NCBI RefSeq assembly: GCF_021130785.1
Contig: NC_060207.1
Coordinates: 105,151,001-105,215,000 of the forward strand
Length of the DNA: 64,000 nt
Source: Homalodisca vitripennis
Taxonomy: Eukaryota; Arthropoda; Insecta; Hemiptera; Cicadellidae
Direction of reading: 5' to 3'
Within the stretch, counting starts at the first letter, position 1. The number at the start of each line of letters is the position of its first letter. Of the stretch, positions 27,466 to 39,309 are shown in pieces. Below the pieces are notes generated by a model that saw only the letters and a list, made by a program, of their open reading frames with translations, was not told the DNA's origin and made no database searches. The position numbers and the translations under genes are program-made.

Positions 27466-27563
27466 GCGTAATATTTCAGAAATTGCCGAGGTAATTATTT
27501 ACGTCTGGTGATACCTCAAGGAAGGTATTTCCATGAGAAACTCCAATCGCCACAACCTTTATC

Positions 27564-27670
27564 TCAGTAAACTTGCACCAAGGGCTTGAGATCTCCAATA
27601 AGGGTAGAGGCAGGCATCCACATATCGATAGCGGGATGTTTGAAAGTGTCCTTGAAGTAAATGACAGACA
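27564..27670 (-). CDS. Candidate terminal exon or TE coding remnant, unknown protein
   Basis: Within a balanced-composition island (about 27480-27720), the minus strand is open from an acceptor-like GAGTCTCAG to a TGA. The peptide contains FKDTFKHPAIDMWMP and ends LVQVY. A second minus-strand frame is also open through part of the island and ends VNNYLGNF near 27487, so the coding frame is not certain. I do not recognise either. Overlapping open frames in a GC-richer patch can arise by chance, and the island could equally be an unrecognised repeat. Confidence 0.25.
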
Positions 27671-27729
27671 CTGAGACTCACATTCCTGTATGTCAATTCG
27701 TTACACTAATCACAGTGTAAACGGAAATC

Positions 27730-29420
27730 CTTACATGACCGCAATTTATTTGTTTTTATATATTTTATAAATTATAGAGATAAACTATGACAACAATTAA
27801 ATACAAAGCAGCGAGAAGAACGCGACAGCCCGTTTAAAACTTTAAGGTACAAAGTGCAACGTATAAACGTCTTATTTTAATCTTTCTGGAACACTTTATA
27901 CAGTGTGTGATAGAGGTAATTATGTAAGACAGATTACCTATTATTATGAGGCAGGCCACTCACTCTTTTTAGAAATATTACATGAAGTTCCTGGAACGTT
28001 GCACATAACCAGTAAACACATTTTCATAGATAAAACATATTTCTAGATCAAAGTATTAACTAACTTTAACCTCAAGTGTTAAGCTAAAGTAACATAGTTT
28101 GAATTATATAGAGGAGGGTATCTAACCATAAATTTATTCTGGTGTATTAATGAAACTAATGTGAGGTGATTTAATATAAACAGAACTAATAACAAACGTA
28201 CATGCAGAAATATAATAATAGTATATGCTCAACTTTATATTTTAAAATTGCATACCAAAAGAAGAGAACATATATTCAAAGTGTTGTATTTAGGATCATT
28301 TTAATACATAACGATTTAATATTTTTATGCTACGATTCAAAGGAAGTATTCATAAAGCCTTTAAAGTTTATAATATCAATGTTATTAATAATAATGTCAC
28401 GTATTTCGTTGTGATAAAAGGTCTAGGAAATCACTATTCCAATTTTTATTGTTGCCTATAGTAATTAATGATGTCAATCTATGAAGGTATTGAAATTATT
28501 GTCTTTTGTTTATAATTGAAGAATACATAATATTCAATTATATTCTGAAAGTTAGTTCTCAAACAAGGTATTGTTTTAGGCTAGACTCGTGTTCCTTAAT
28601 TGGCATTGATCTGGGGTGGACACATGTCATATCCCCTAATTAGGATTGTGCTTGACCGAATATCCCGATCCAAAGTTGTCAGAAACAGTTAGAGCGGGAA
28701 TCAAAATTAATTAAATTTTGCGCATATACACTAAAAAAAAGTAAAAGCACAAATCTATCACTCATTATAGTATTCAAATGTGGTCTATAGTTTTACAACA
28801 AGAATGTAATGTTATTATTTTAATGAAAACCTTGGTTTTGCGTCCCAAACTGGTGTTATTTTTACAAGTAAACCAACAGCTGCTATTTGTAACAGATTGA
28901 AATTAATGAATGTTGACTGATGGGTATAAAACCTGTCCCGTAATTCATTCAATAGTAAATATCCCTTTCGGCTCAGTCGATTAAAAAATTTTTACATGTG
29001 GCCGTCATCTCTAAATGTTAAAATCTGAAGATGCATATTAGTTTAGATGTTTTAATTTGTCCAACACAGATAGGACAATAACTCTTAATTTTGAAATGTT
29101 GACATAATCGTAAAATCTCAAATATTTTAGAACTCAATAATCTTATCGCAGTTATCGTGTTCTTAAGCTCGCGTTTCGTATATTTTTTAAATTATTTTAT
29201 GGTTATGGTACTTATGGATTAAGAGCCATCATCGAAGAAAATGTAAATGTCGTCATGAGGGCCATTGCAATAAGCAGTTTTAACCTACATACAAAACGTT
29301 TGCTACAACTTTTGTAAAAAATGTTATGTCTGCTTTGAGCCGGTTCTAAGTCTTGAGCCCAGTTCTCCCCTGGTCATGTATATGTTTATTTATATAGTAT
29401 ATGTAAGTGTTGTTCGTTGT
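27730..29420. other. AT-rich DNA without recognisable gene
   Basis: Nothing was recognised beyond chance frames. Confidence 0.45.
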
Positions 29421-29428
29421 GGCTGCAG

Positions 29429-29494
29429 AAGACACTGACTGTGCTGTTTGAGAGCGCTCTGCACATCCTCTTCAGAGTGGCAAGGAACTTCTAA
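29429..29494 (+). CDS. Candidate last coding exon, unknown protein
   Basis: After an acceptor-like TTCGTTGTGGCTGCAG, a 66-nt segment reads as 21 codons and TAA, starting KTLTVLFESALHILF. Its codon and base composition (AAG, CTG, GTG, CTC) stands out from the AT-rich surroundings, as coding sequence would. The peptide is amphipathic and has no recognised motif. Upstream exons were not identified, so the assignment to a gene is speculative. Confidence 0.3.
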   Translation, partial: KTLTVLFESALHILFRVARNF

Positions 29495-29583
29495 ATTCTT
29501 ACATGTTAGTGGAAACGTGTAATACAATTTTGCTTTTTTAAATTATATTTGTTAATGATTTTTTTTAATTTTACCACTAACAG

Positions 29584-29739
29584 CTGGATGATGCTGGCTT
29601 AAGTTACTGTTTCGCACTGACGAGGTCCAGGAGAGGAGCTCTTGCCTCCTGCTGGTCGCAGACAGTTTCCAGGGTTTTTCTGCTCTGCTGGAAAGCTGGC
29701 CTCCATGATGAGCTGAACACCCCTAGTCAACATCAGTGA
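29584..29739 (+). other. Balanced-composition segment behind a good acceptor site
   Basis: It begins right after a pyrimidine-rich tract ending ACCACTAACAG and is open for 51 codons to TGA in one frame, starting LDDAGLSYCF. The other frames stop within a few codons. It may be an alternative last exon, a 3' UTR, or part of an old LINE. The T-rich sequence following it (29750-29880) would suit a UTR or a LINE tail. Confidence 0.25.
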
Positions 29740-30950
29740 CATCCTGCTATTTGTTATTTAATTATTTGTTAATTTATTTTGTTATTGTTACCAGTTATTA
29801 TGGTTTATATTTGGTTATTTAGTTGTAAGTTTAGTTTAAATGCTATTTAGTTTTATTTCTTGGTTTCATTAGGAGCCTGCCCTTAGCCGAAGGATACCGG
29901 GTGGAATTGGCAGTTATTGTGGCTGTTTCTAATTTTTTTATCCAGGTGCACCTGAGACACATGACTGAAATATTATGTTGACTATAGTATTGAGTTTTTT
30001 TTATTTTGTATGGTCAATATTGTTTCCTTGATAGATAGGGTTCGTATCTTCGTTACAGAAATTTTTTGTTTCTACTCTGTGTTGGTAACCTCTAGACTAG
30101 TAGTAAATGATTCTGAGCACGCTATCCACGGGCTTTTTTGCCTTTTAGGTTTAATTCTGATCCACCATCCCGTTCGGCACCATGGGGGCTCTCTTCCTAA
30201 TTGTCTATTTTGGGTGTGCGAACAGAGATTTGCGGTTTCAGCTTATTTTCTGAATATGTTTTACAGTTTGAAATACTTAACATTACTTCCACTTTCAATG
30301 CCTATGAGTAAGTCAGTATGTTAACAGTTTTCTAAATGATGACGCTGGTTAGGTTTTAGGTGAACGGGTGCAGAATACATATTGGACCTAAATCAGAAAA
30401 CAAAAAATATAAGATCTTTTTACGAGTATAAATTTAATGATTGCATTTTCAAAAGGAATAGTACATTTTTTTCATTGAATACTGTTTTGTGACTATTACT
30501 ATCTTTTTTAATCTGCTCAGTAAATGCTATTCTTCTTCTTCAAAGTTTGGTTCACACAAGGATGCATAACTTTTAACCTATTTATGTTTCATTTCGTTTG
30601 TATAGAAGTATTTCTGAAGGTAAGATATTTTGACAGATTGTATTACATATTGCTGACAGAGAATATCTCTTGGGTAGACGGCTGTTGGAAACAAGTTCTC
30701 TTGTTGAGAAAATGTTATGTTTTGTTCCAATACCTAATATACTTGAACCACGTCTGCCCTTAGTCATAAAATCAGCGTCAGCTACTCTTTTTCATTTGCC
30801 AAATTATTGTTTTGCATCTACTATATTGTTAATATCACATTTCAATATCTTTATGATGTATTTTGTGTGAAATTGAGAGTAGGCCCTATATTTGCATCTA
30901 GTATATTTTTTACTAAAATATACTAAAAATCTATATTTAAATTATATAAA
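29740..30950. other. Mixed-composition region with coding-like but unassigned frames
   Basis: Two patches stand out. 30010-30324 is open on the plus strand for 104 codons. 30620-30790 is open on both strands (plus-strand REYLLGRRLLETSSLVEK; minus-strand GIGTKHNIFSTRELVSNSR). Neither was recognised and neither has a clear promoter or exon structure. They may be remnants of a transposon coding region. Confidence 0.3.
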
Positions 30951-30954
30951 ACAA

Positions 30955-31440
30955 TAAATTATTTTGCATTATTAATTTCTCTAAAAAACTTTAATTTATA
31001 ATTCAGACAGCTAATTTCAATGAGAAAAATGTGATTAATTCTTAGCCAGAGTAGCGTTGTTTGCATATACCTCAATTGAGTAATAATACGAGTATGTTTA
31101 TGATTTAAATGTAAAGTACGATAAATGTAGTATGATAAATGTTTTCTTCGGCACAACCATAATTTAAAGCATACTAAACAATAACGTTATTTGGTAACAA
31201 TGATAACATTATTAGGCCGCCAAAATTTTAATATATAACTTTAATAATAAAACCCAGGAAGCTAATTTCAATACCAAAAATCATTTCTATTACTAAATTG
31301 AATAAGCGCTATTTGCATATAAGACAATAGAGTCATAATATGTCGAGACTAGATCGTTGAATATGATTTCTTTTATAATATTGTTCGTTTTACTGATCTG
31401 TAATTCTAAAATATAACGTTCATCAGCTGTATGTTACAGG
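30955..31440. repeat. Degenerate tandem repeat, about 250-bp unit, two copies
   Basis: GCTAATTTCAAT occurs at 31010 and 31261, each preceded by a CATTATT...TTTAAT stretch and followed by AAAAATnATTnnT and later TTTGCATATA. The order is conserved with small indels. Function unknown. Confidence 0.55.
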
Positions 31441-31444
31441 CTGG

Positions 31445-32480
31445 AAACGACTCACTCACTGTAGAATTGGTCGGACAATGACCAATCTATCAAAGACACG
31501 CATGCTTCAGCAGACACTAGCAAATGTGATCTAACTGTCTAGCTCAGAGGACCTGTCCGATCTCAAGGTGGTTTTGTGTTCAATATTTTAATGCACTTTT
31601 TCAATATAGTATGATACCTTTTCTTTATATGATAATAATAGATTCTATACTCACCATAATGTTGTCATCTAAAATGATTTCGGCAACTTTTCTGGGGATT
31701 CCACGAAATGAAATTAAACAATTTCGCATAATTTTGGTTACACACCAACATGGTTAGAAAATGTATTGTCTCTTCTTTGTACCTACAGCTCTTTTCATTA
31801 AAGTCTTTCGTGATATAAAGTTATTTCAACACACTTTTGTCTGAACTATTTGATCTCTTGTAATCGAGTACCAGAATTGGAATTTTCCTTCACATCTTAC
31901 CTCTAATATGGAGTGATCCAATCTCATCCATATTGCCTTGTTTTTCTAGTAATTGTCGGGACTATGATGAATAACCATTACTTACACTAACATTTCTCCA
32001 TCCGTGTCGTTGTACTTTTTATGAGTATTAAAAGCCCCTAATTAATACTCTGCAGATGAGGATCCAAAAAATTGATCTTAGGCTACCGACTGTACTGTTC
32101 TTAGTAATCATCAAATATAACATGTACAAATGTAAATGTTGTTACTAGCCCTACATACCAAATGTTTGTTCTCAATGTCTTTTGTTAATGAAATCTATGA
32201 AGAATGAACTAGCACTTTGAAACACAAATTTAATTTAAACTGTTGCTGTGAGATTAATTTCATTACATTGATGCTTTTCACCTAACGGATAAAGTAGATA
32301 AGCTCTTGCATTACTAAAAACGGTATTTCTCTATACGTATATATTCTCTTGCTGTATGCCCTGGATACGAGATTGGTTTTGTATATCGCCTTATTTATGT
32401 TATGAGACTACCACCCAAGAAACCCTCACGAGTCCAGAAAAATTGTCCCCGGGCTGACTAATTTTTAAGAGTTATACGAT
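31445..32480. other. AT-rich DNA without recognisable gene
   Basis: No feature was recognised. Confidence 0.4.
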
Positions 32481-32487
32481 GATCAAT

Positions 32488-33180
32488 ATTTATTTATTTA
32501 TTTATTTAACGGAAACCCATTACATGCAACTACATATAACAATAAGCAATCAAAGTTTGAAGAAAAAAAAATTATATAATAGCTATTACACAGATGGCAG
32601 CAGGCAATAACATTAATCAAAGAAGAGTCCATCGTGCACGAGAGATATCCAAGCAAAAATAAAAGAGACAACGTATACAACCCATGACAGTACGATAAGT
32701 AATATAAATAACAATAATCATAATAGATAATATAAATATATGTAAATACACACGTATATGTATAATACAAATCTAAGAACCAATAACATAAATATATCTT
32801 AATCATTACAAAGAAATAGTGGAAAATTCCACAATAATCAATAGCATTAATCATGCATAGCAGCCGTGCACAATACACATCCACGTCCAACCGAATCCAG
32901 CTTATTAAAAATCTGTATCAATTCAAGAAGAATATCAATATGAGAACAATAACAATACTATAACAATAACAATGTGATACAATAACAATAACCATGCAAT
33001 AACAATAAAAATAAACCAAAATATTACAAGAAATATAGTAAAAACCATAACAACTACTTAAATTACCTATAAGTATTAACAAGAAAATAAACTATGCAAC
33101 AAGCACTCAGTGTAACTATGACAGCAGCATCACTAGCTACAAGCTCAAGTCAAAGACAAAGTGTAGCTCAAGCAAGTTAG
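32488..33180 (-). mobile_element. LINE 3' end with ATTT-repeat tail
   Basis: On the minus strand the sequence ends GTAATGGGTTTCCGTT followed by AAATAAATAAAT repeats (plus-strand 32488-32508). A tail of short A-rich repeats after a 3' UTR is typical of insect LINEs. Upstream in the element is a T-rich (TTATTG)n-like stretch (AACAAT-type repeats on the plus strand, about 32940-33020). The minus strand is open for 130 codons (32498-32890), but the product is Tyr/Cys/Leu-rich low-complexity sequence and most likely UTR. No RT sequence is seen upstream, so the copy is 5'-truncated. Confidence 0.5.
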
Positions 33181-33204
33181 TCATCATTGTAATATAATTT
33201 GTCA

Positions 33205-33310
33205 TTAAGGAAACAGGATTTTTTTCGGACATTTGCCATCATGTTTCATCCAGTGAAACAAAAACCAGTGACACTACGTTTCGAGATCTGCAATCTGATC
33301 TCTTCTTCAG
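33205..33310. repeat. TE-like conserved block
   Basis: The block begins AAGGAAACAGGATTTTTTTC, continues with CATTTGCCATC and a GTTTCATCCAGTGAAAC inverted repeat, and ends GATCTCTTCTTCAGG. Its first part resembles GGATAACAGGATTTTGGACG plus TTTCCCATCG in the 680-bp repeats at 47.56 and 54.51 kb. It looks like part of a transposon, but I cannot name the family. Confidence 0.35.
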
Positions 33311-33319
33311 GTAAAAAAA

Positions 33320-36300
33320 TCTAACCTAACACATAATTACTAACTAGGTTAAAATAAACAAATCAAACCTGAGCGTTGTGACACGGCTAAGTCAGGAATC
33401 ACAACCACCATGTTGTGTGTAAACTTCACTAACTTTAAAATATGCACTTAATAAAACACTAAAAACAACTCTAATTGTTGAAAAATAACTAAGAACTACA
33501 GAATACATGTCATCGCCATATGCAATCGTCAACCAACCAGCAGCGACTGACCAGAGACCAATAGCTAATGGCGGTCGTCATTTCAGAAACAAGATGGTGG
33601 CAATAAAAAGGAAGGGGGACAGGAATTGGCCCTTTTTTATTATTGGTTCATGCTAGATTAACTTCTTAATGCCATACTGTGACTCCGCATTGGTTTATTA
33701 CAAATATCTAATCTGTTTGATACGTTTGGTTTTCTTTTTAGTTCATTTTTTAGAATTGGCAACCAAAGCGGCCTAATCTCAACTGATGGTTGACTGATTG
33801 GTTAGTTTTATCATTTTACATTTTATAACGAAAGGTAAAGCCGAACAGAAACCTAAATATATCCATAGGTCATACTGAACATTGAAATTCTCTTGTTGTG
33901 ACAATAGAAAATCCTCGTCATTCACTGAACTGTATTTCTATGTGACTCGTATTCGCTTTAAAAATGTATCTAAAGATATCAACATTCCAAGTACAGATAA
34001 ACAGTTTATTAAAACCTTTTAAGATATTTGCAAATATTAGTCAGATTTAAGATTTTAAAAAAATATTAAGTTTAGATATTATCCATTAGATATAGTATTA
34101 TATATGTGATACTAATATACAACTAACTACCAATTATCACGTTAAAAATGAGAGGTTCTCCCTGTCTTGTGGACATGGAAGTATCTTTAAGCATATATTA
34201 ACACTTCAAATCTTTTAAATGATTCCAACTTATTATGGTAAATTTAGATCCCCGGCGATTTTTTTTGCGTAAACTGTAATCGACCAACTCATAAACACGT
34301 ATAAGGTGAATAGACAACTACTGTATCATGTTATTTTTCTAATAAATTGAAATGGTATGCAGAGTTAATTTGCTTATTTTTCCGTTGTTATCTTAAACTA
34401 AAGAAACACATCTCATCCTTGAAGTGTCAGTAGGGACACATTTCAACCCATAACATACGGACGTTTTAAAATAATATTTTAGTTTGTAAAGGATATTAAA
34501 AAACTATTCATTACATATTGAATCCCACGAGTTACCATGATAAAAATGCAATAATACTGTTTAGGCAAAACAAAACTCGAAAATATTAAAATTCAAGCTA
34601 TTAGCATTAATTAAATCATACAGGAGTAAACATATTATACTTACATGTGAAACCATTCACATTTTGGCTGTGTAATCAATTTACAAACATTGAACAGAGA
34701 TATTATGTAAGAGTTTTGTTTTAACAATTATTTTTGTAAGTAGTTCAAAATTACTCACGAGCAAATTGCAATAATGTTATAATACAAGTATTATGATAAT
34801 TTTTCATAACTAAACTATAGGGGATTTACATGTTCTTTAAAAATTAAAACTCTTTCCTGAAATTCTAGTGCGGTACGCAAAACATTTATAACAATAACCA
34901 TTTCAGGACAGTATTTTTTTATTTATTCAATGATTGAACCCTTGTAGCTACTAAACTATTATCTTTACACTAAGTTAACCAAGTTAATTTCAAATTGTAG
35001 AAAATTGATTTGTCTTAAAATAAAATGGTAAGTGAACCAGAACGTATGTTTTATGAATTATAATGCAAAAAGTATAACAGTACCAACATTTTGTTTTTTT
35101 TTTCGGGAACGACCACTCATGGATAACGAAAATTTCGATTTTTTTAGCTCTATTGTGCAGTTACTCAAACTTTTTTAGGTTAGAGGGTAAAAGTAAATTC
35201 ACTACTTCATTTTGTTTATAAATATCCAAGGTTTTAATAAAAAAGCAAGATCAAATGCAGGACTTAATTTAATTATTAGTTTTATGAGTACTATTGAACT
35301 TATTAAAGTAAGTATATTTTATCTGTGAGCACATTACAAAGGTCTAAGAATAAGGTAAGGAATTGGAATCATGACCATGTAGTAGGAAATTAAGTGAGCA
35401 ACCTAGTAGAATAAACGTCTGTCTATTATCAAAGTTCAGGTATTAGACTTTAAACTAGGAAGTTTAATAACTATATTTCTACTTTCTCTCTCTGTTCATT
35501 ATTAGAATTTCATTTTTCCCACTTTTAATTATCTGAATTATTTTGCTGGTTTTGTATACTTTGTTTAATTTATATTAAATGGAACTTAGTGGCATTACCC
35601 AACTACGTATAAACTATTTCTCGCAACTATTGACAAATCTCTTACGTAGTCTGTATACATTCACATACATCTATAGATCATCGTGAGTTTGTCGTCTAGA
35701 CTCGCTTGATATATTCTTTACATAATGCCAAGTAGAGTGTCAAACAATCTATCACAATTACTTATATATTCCTTACATAGTTTTTATACACATTGTTTTG
35801 CGGTAGTTCTCAACATTTTAAAAGCAAAATGATATGACACTAATGTAAATAAAAGATTATTAAATACCTCTAAAAGTAGTTGGTTTATACAATTTCATAT
35901 TTGATTTTTCTTTCCTAAATTATTTTATTTTCTTAACTCAATGAAATAATTTTAACATTTTAGAATTACTACATTGAATACCGTACGCTATTTAAAATTA
36001 CAATCGCATTTTTGCGAACTTGATTTAGTAAGTCAACTAATTTAAAGTATCAACTAATATCAAAATAAATCTTTGTAAACTTAAATTGTACGTAAGTAGC
36101 GCTTGGTTATAAATAATTGCAACAAAGTTCAAAAAACAATACAGCAAAACAACATGTAGAGCTAACAAACAAGTTTCATAGCAAACAAATTCAGTATGTC
36201 AACAATCAGCTAGTAATTTCAGCTGCTAAATAACGTTATTAACTCGAGTTCGGAAAAGCTATCGATAGTACTTGTGTTACTTCGTTAATGTTTGTCATAT

Positions 36301-38570
36301 TGAAATATACTTGCTATTAAATATTTTATCTAAAAGTTAAACTTGTTTTCTTATACACTTATAAACTCTCAGACTTTTGGGTTAATACAGTTTGACCTGT
36401 TATTAAGAGCCACCATTTTCTAATGCGAAAACAGTATAAAACCTTTACTGGATTTGAATTTTACACGTCTATTTAAAAAAACGTATAATAAACTCCAAAT
36501 ACACGGTAAAATGAATAGGATAGATCCATACTTTAAATGATATTGTTTACTTCATTTAGCTAGAATTTGGCAGAAAGAAGCAGATGTGTTTAGCCACTGT
36601 ATCGGTTTTATGTATGCGGTAAAAGTTTATATAATGATAATGAGCTACAGCTTTTGATTATGTAGGTATTGTAAGTATGTTTGTACTTTTGTATTTTTTA
36701 TACTTTTGTTCTGTAAGAAACTGTAAGTATCCAGAGAATTATTTTAGGAATTAATGATGTATATACATCAGACACTTACCTGCAGATTTGCCCGCAATTT
36801 CTCTACAACATTTAATTTATTTCATTGAAAAGCTTCAACAATTTCAGTAACACTAGAAATATTTTAAACCAATATGAAAAACTCCCAAATTCAAAACCCC
36901 AAATCCCAAAGTCTCTACCTTTATTAGGGAAATTACACATGATGTAATATGATGGAGCCATATGATATTTTTTAAACAAAAGTAGGCACATATCACGTAT
37001 TGCATACTTATTCGTATATATATATTATACCTTGGACTGTAAAGCCTCATACAGTTAAAAATAGTCTACTTCCGGGTAAAGCGTAGTAGAATAATCTTAA
37101 CTTCCGTCTGTGCTTTACTACTTAATATATATAATTTGGAGCTAAATCTCTCCTATACACGCCAACTGTTTAAAGTGATAAAGTGTGAAGCTACGCGGAC
37201 ATGTATACAAACACATGAACTTTGCGAACCTTTTCGAATTACTTGTAATATTTAGAATTAGTTTAATTCCATAAAAGGAAAAGCATATCTATTTTTCGGC
37301 TCGCTGCGTTTGTACATGTAGTATTTGTTATTCTAAAGAAAGAAAATTTGTATACGTGATACAGTACAATACATACTCCTGATTCCCAATTCCTGTTAGC
37401 TATATCATCATATTTCCTTGGTTAAGTCTAAGAATTACATCAAATATACCTAATTGTATTGTATTTAACATCAGTGAAAAATGGAAGCGATTTCGCTGAT
37501 GTATTTCTGTTACAAATCTACATTTAATGACTGGTATAATGCTCTGTAATTCCACTTGCTATTTAAAACTGTAGCCACGGAGCGACGAACAATGGAGTTC
37601 TCCTAGACCATTCGCTTAAAACTGATGATACCATCTAAGGATGGTATTATCACTTGGAGGATCACAACCGAACTTTATACGGAACGCGCGTTGCACAGTC
37701 GCAACAGATACGGTCTAAGTAAACTGCAGAGCCTTCGGTTCACGAGTTGCCCTTTTTTGTACTAACGCTTTCTAACTGATGGTGGAAAAACATTATGCAC
37801 AGGTGACAACAAACAAAACGCTTGGGTTGCTACTCGATGTGATGTATGAATGTAAGACTTTAAGTTACATGTAAAACCACTACAGTTTTAAAACACCGAT
37901 GTTCACTTACAAGCACCTGTTACTTTACCATAATGAAAGTTTGAAGAAGTAAGGTTAACGAACTGTTCAAGTTATCTTAATTGAGGAAGAAGGACTAATT
38001 GACTTTAAATATACATTTCGGATTGAAACAATGATCACTCTGTGTGCTTTTCTCTCTGTAATTTTCGAAAAAACTAAAACGCTTTTTATTTGGTCGTAAA
38101 TTATCTAAATTTGAGTAATACAGGAATATTTCTTCGATGGATGAAACCGTGAACTTTACGAGGAATGCCTGAATGGGTAGGTTAGACAAATATCGGAAAA
38201 AAGTTGTATAGTGTTGTATGGGAGATTATTGGCTGAGCTCTAGTGATGCCCATTACTCTAAAGCTAGATAAATTTCATTTCTGTATGACTATAGACTTGA
38301 AAATTTGCCTAAAGCTTTATTTCTATACATGCATGTTGCGTTGATGGTCCATGTCATTCCATGAAGTCTGGCTGAAGGTTGGCAAACATTTTACATTGGT
38401 CTTATGTATAACCATGATGACAACAAGACATCTTAGTACATAATAAGTTATAAACAAGCCGGGTAAAGCCATTTTAGATTGTAACATGTGTCGTAATTAC
38501 ACATGTAACTTACCTATCCGTAAGATATCTCGAGAAAGATTTCAACTATAGGCTTTAAAAACTTTACAAA
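33320..38570. other. AT-rich DNA without recognisable gene
   Basis: Long featureless stretch. A less AT-rich patch at 37560-37760 contains a short hairpin (ATACCATC...GATGGTAT). Near 37060-37130 there are TCTACTTCCGG-like scraps of the Helitron family. Confidence 0.4.
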
Positions 38571-38574
38571 TACC

Positions 38575-39180
38575 TTTCCTTTACGATGAACTCGACTCAC
38601 AAAAGCGGGCTTCAGCATTCTTGGCTCGACAGTGCAGCTGTAGTAGGAAAAGGGGAATATTAGTAGACTGAAAGTCTAAAACATGAAGTAATTGGGCTTG
38701 AACTCAAGAATTGAGCTCGAAGAGCGAACTGCAACTCGCTTAAAACAAAATCGCGACGGTATTAGCTATTCATCGAGACAACTTATAATCACGACAACGT
38801 GGTCTCGTCAGAAGGACATCGCCACAAATATTATCCAAGTTGATCTGGCAAATAAATCACATTCAGGGTAAGTTACTTTACAAGTTATAATTTTACTTTA
38901 CATTACATTCAAATTAGATGTCTCGCATGACAGGGCTAAATTATGATACTAAAATATAAAGTTTTACTTACGGACAAGGCGGGCGAGATGTAGCTTCGGT
39001 AGCGAGGTTCGGCAGTTACAAAGTTTCTGAGAGAAAAAATGAATACGCCTACCAATTAGGTTATCAATCCGCCAAGAATTTAGTTCCAAGAACATCGGAT
39101 GAACTTATACTAATCAGTACCAAGTAACTGGGTTGCGAAAATATGTATTATATGAAGTGACTAAATTACGGTATACCATG
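38575..39180 (-). mobile_element. Solo-LTR-like repeat related to the gypsy flank
   Basis: The right part (38968-39180) matches 53990-54198, with shared GCGGACAAnGCG/GGACAAGGCGGGCGAG, ATGAATACGC/ATTCATACGC, AATTTAGTTCC, AACATnGGATG, GGTTGCGAAA and TTACGGTA in order. The left part shares TCTTGGCnCGA and AGCTGTAGT with 53870-53900. An additional 250 bp in the middle matches 15930-16165 in reverse orientation. Read on the minus strand the block begins near TGGTATACCG, comparable with TGTACCG in the other copy. It has no coding capacity. A solo LTR is the simplest reading; target-site duplications were not identified. Confidence 0.5.
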
Positions 39181-39224
39181 ATACCTAATTTCTTTATAGA
39201 TAAGAATAACTTCTATTATTGCTC

Positions 39225-39260
39225 CATGCCTGTTATTGCCCATTGGCAATAACAGGCATG
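39225..39260. repeat. Perfect 16-bp inverted repeat with 4-nt loop
   Basis: CATGCCTGTTATTGCC is followed by CATT and its exact reverse complement. Directly after it, CATTAAGCATATCA appears twice (39262-39275 and 39293-39306). This is strong local structure with no assigned function; it might be a TE end or a replication-slippage product. Confidence 0.9.
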
Positions 39261-39309
39261 TCATTAAGCATATCATTATTCATATTCATATTCATTAAGC
39301 ATATCACAC

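Noticed and set aside
32498..32890. 130-codon minus-strand frame, the second longest in the window
   Set aside because: Tyr/Cys/Leu-rich low-complexity product inside the T-rich 3' region of a LINE; the ATTT tail next to it explains the sequence better.
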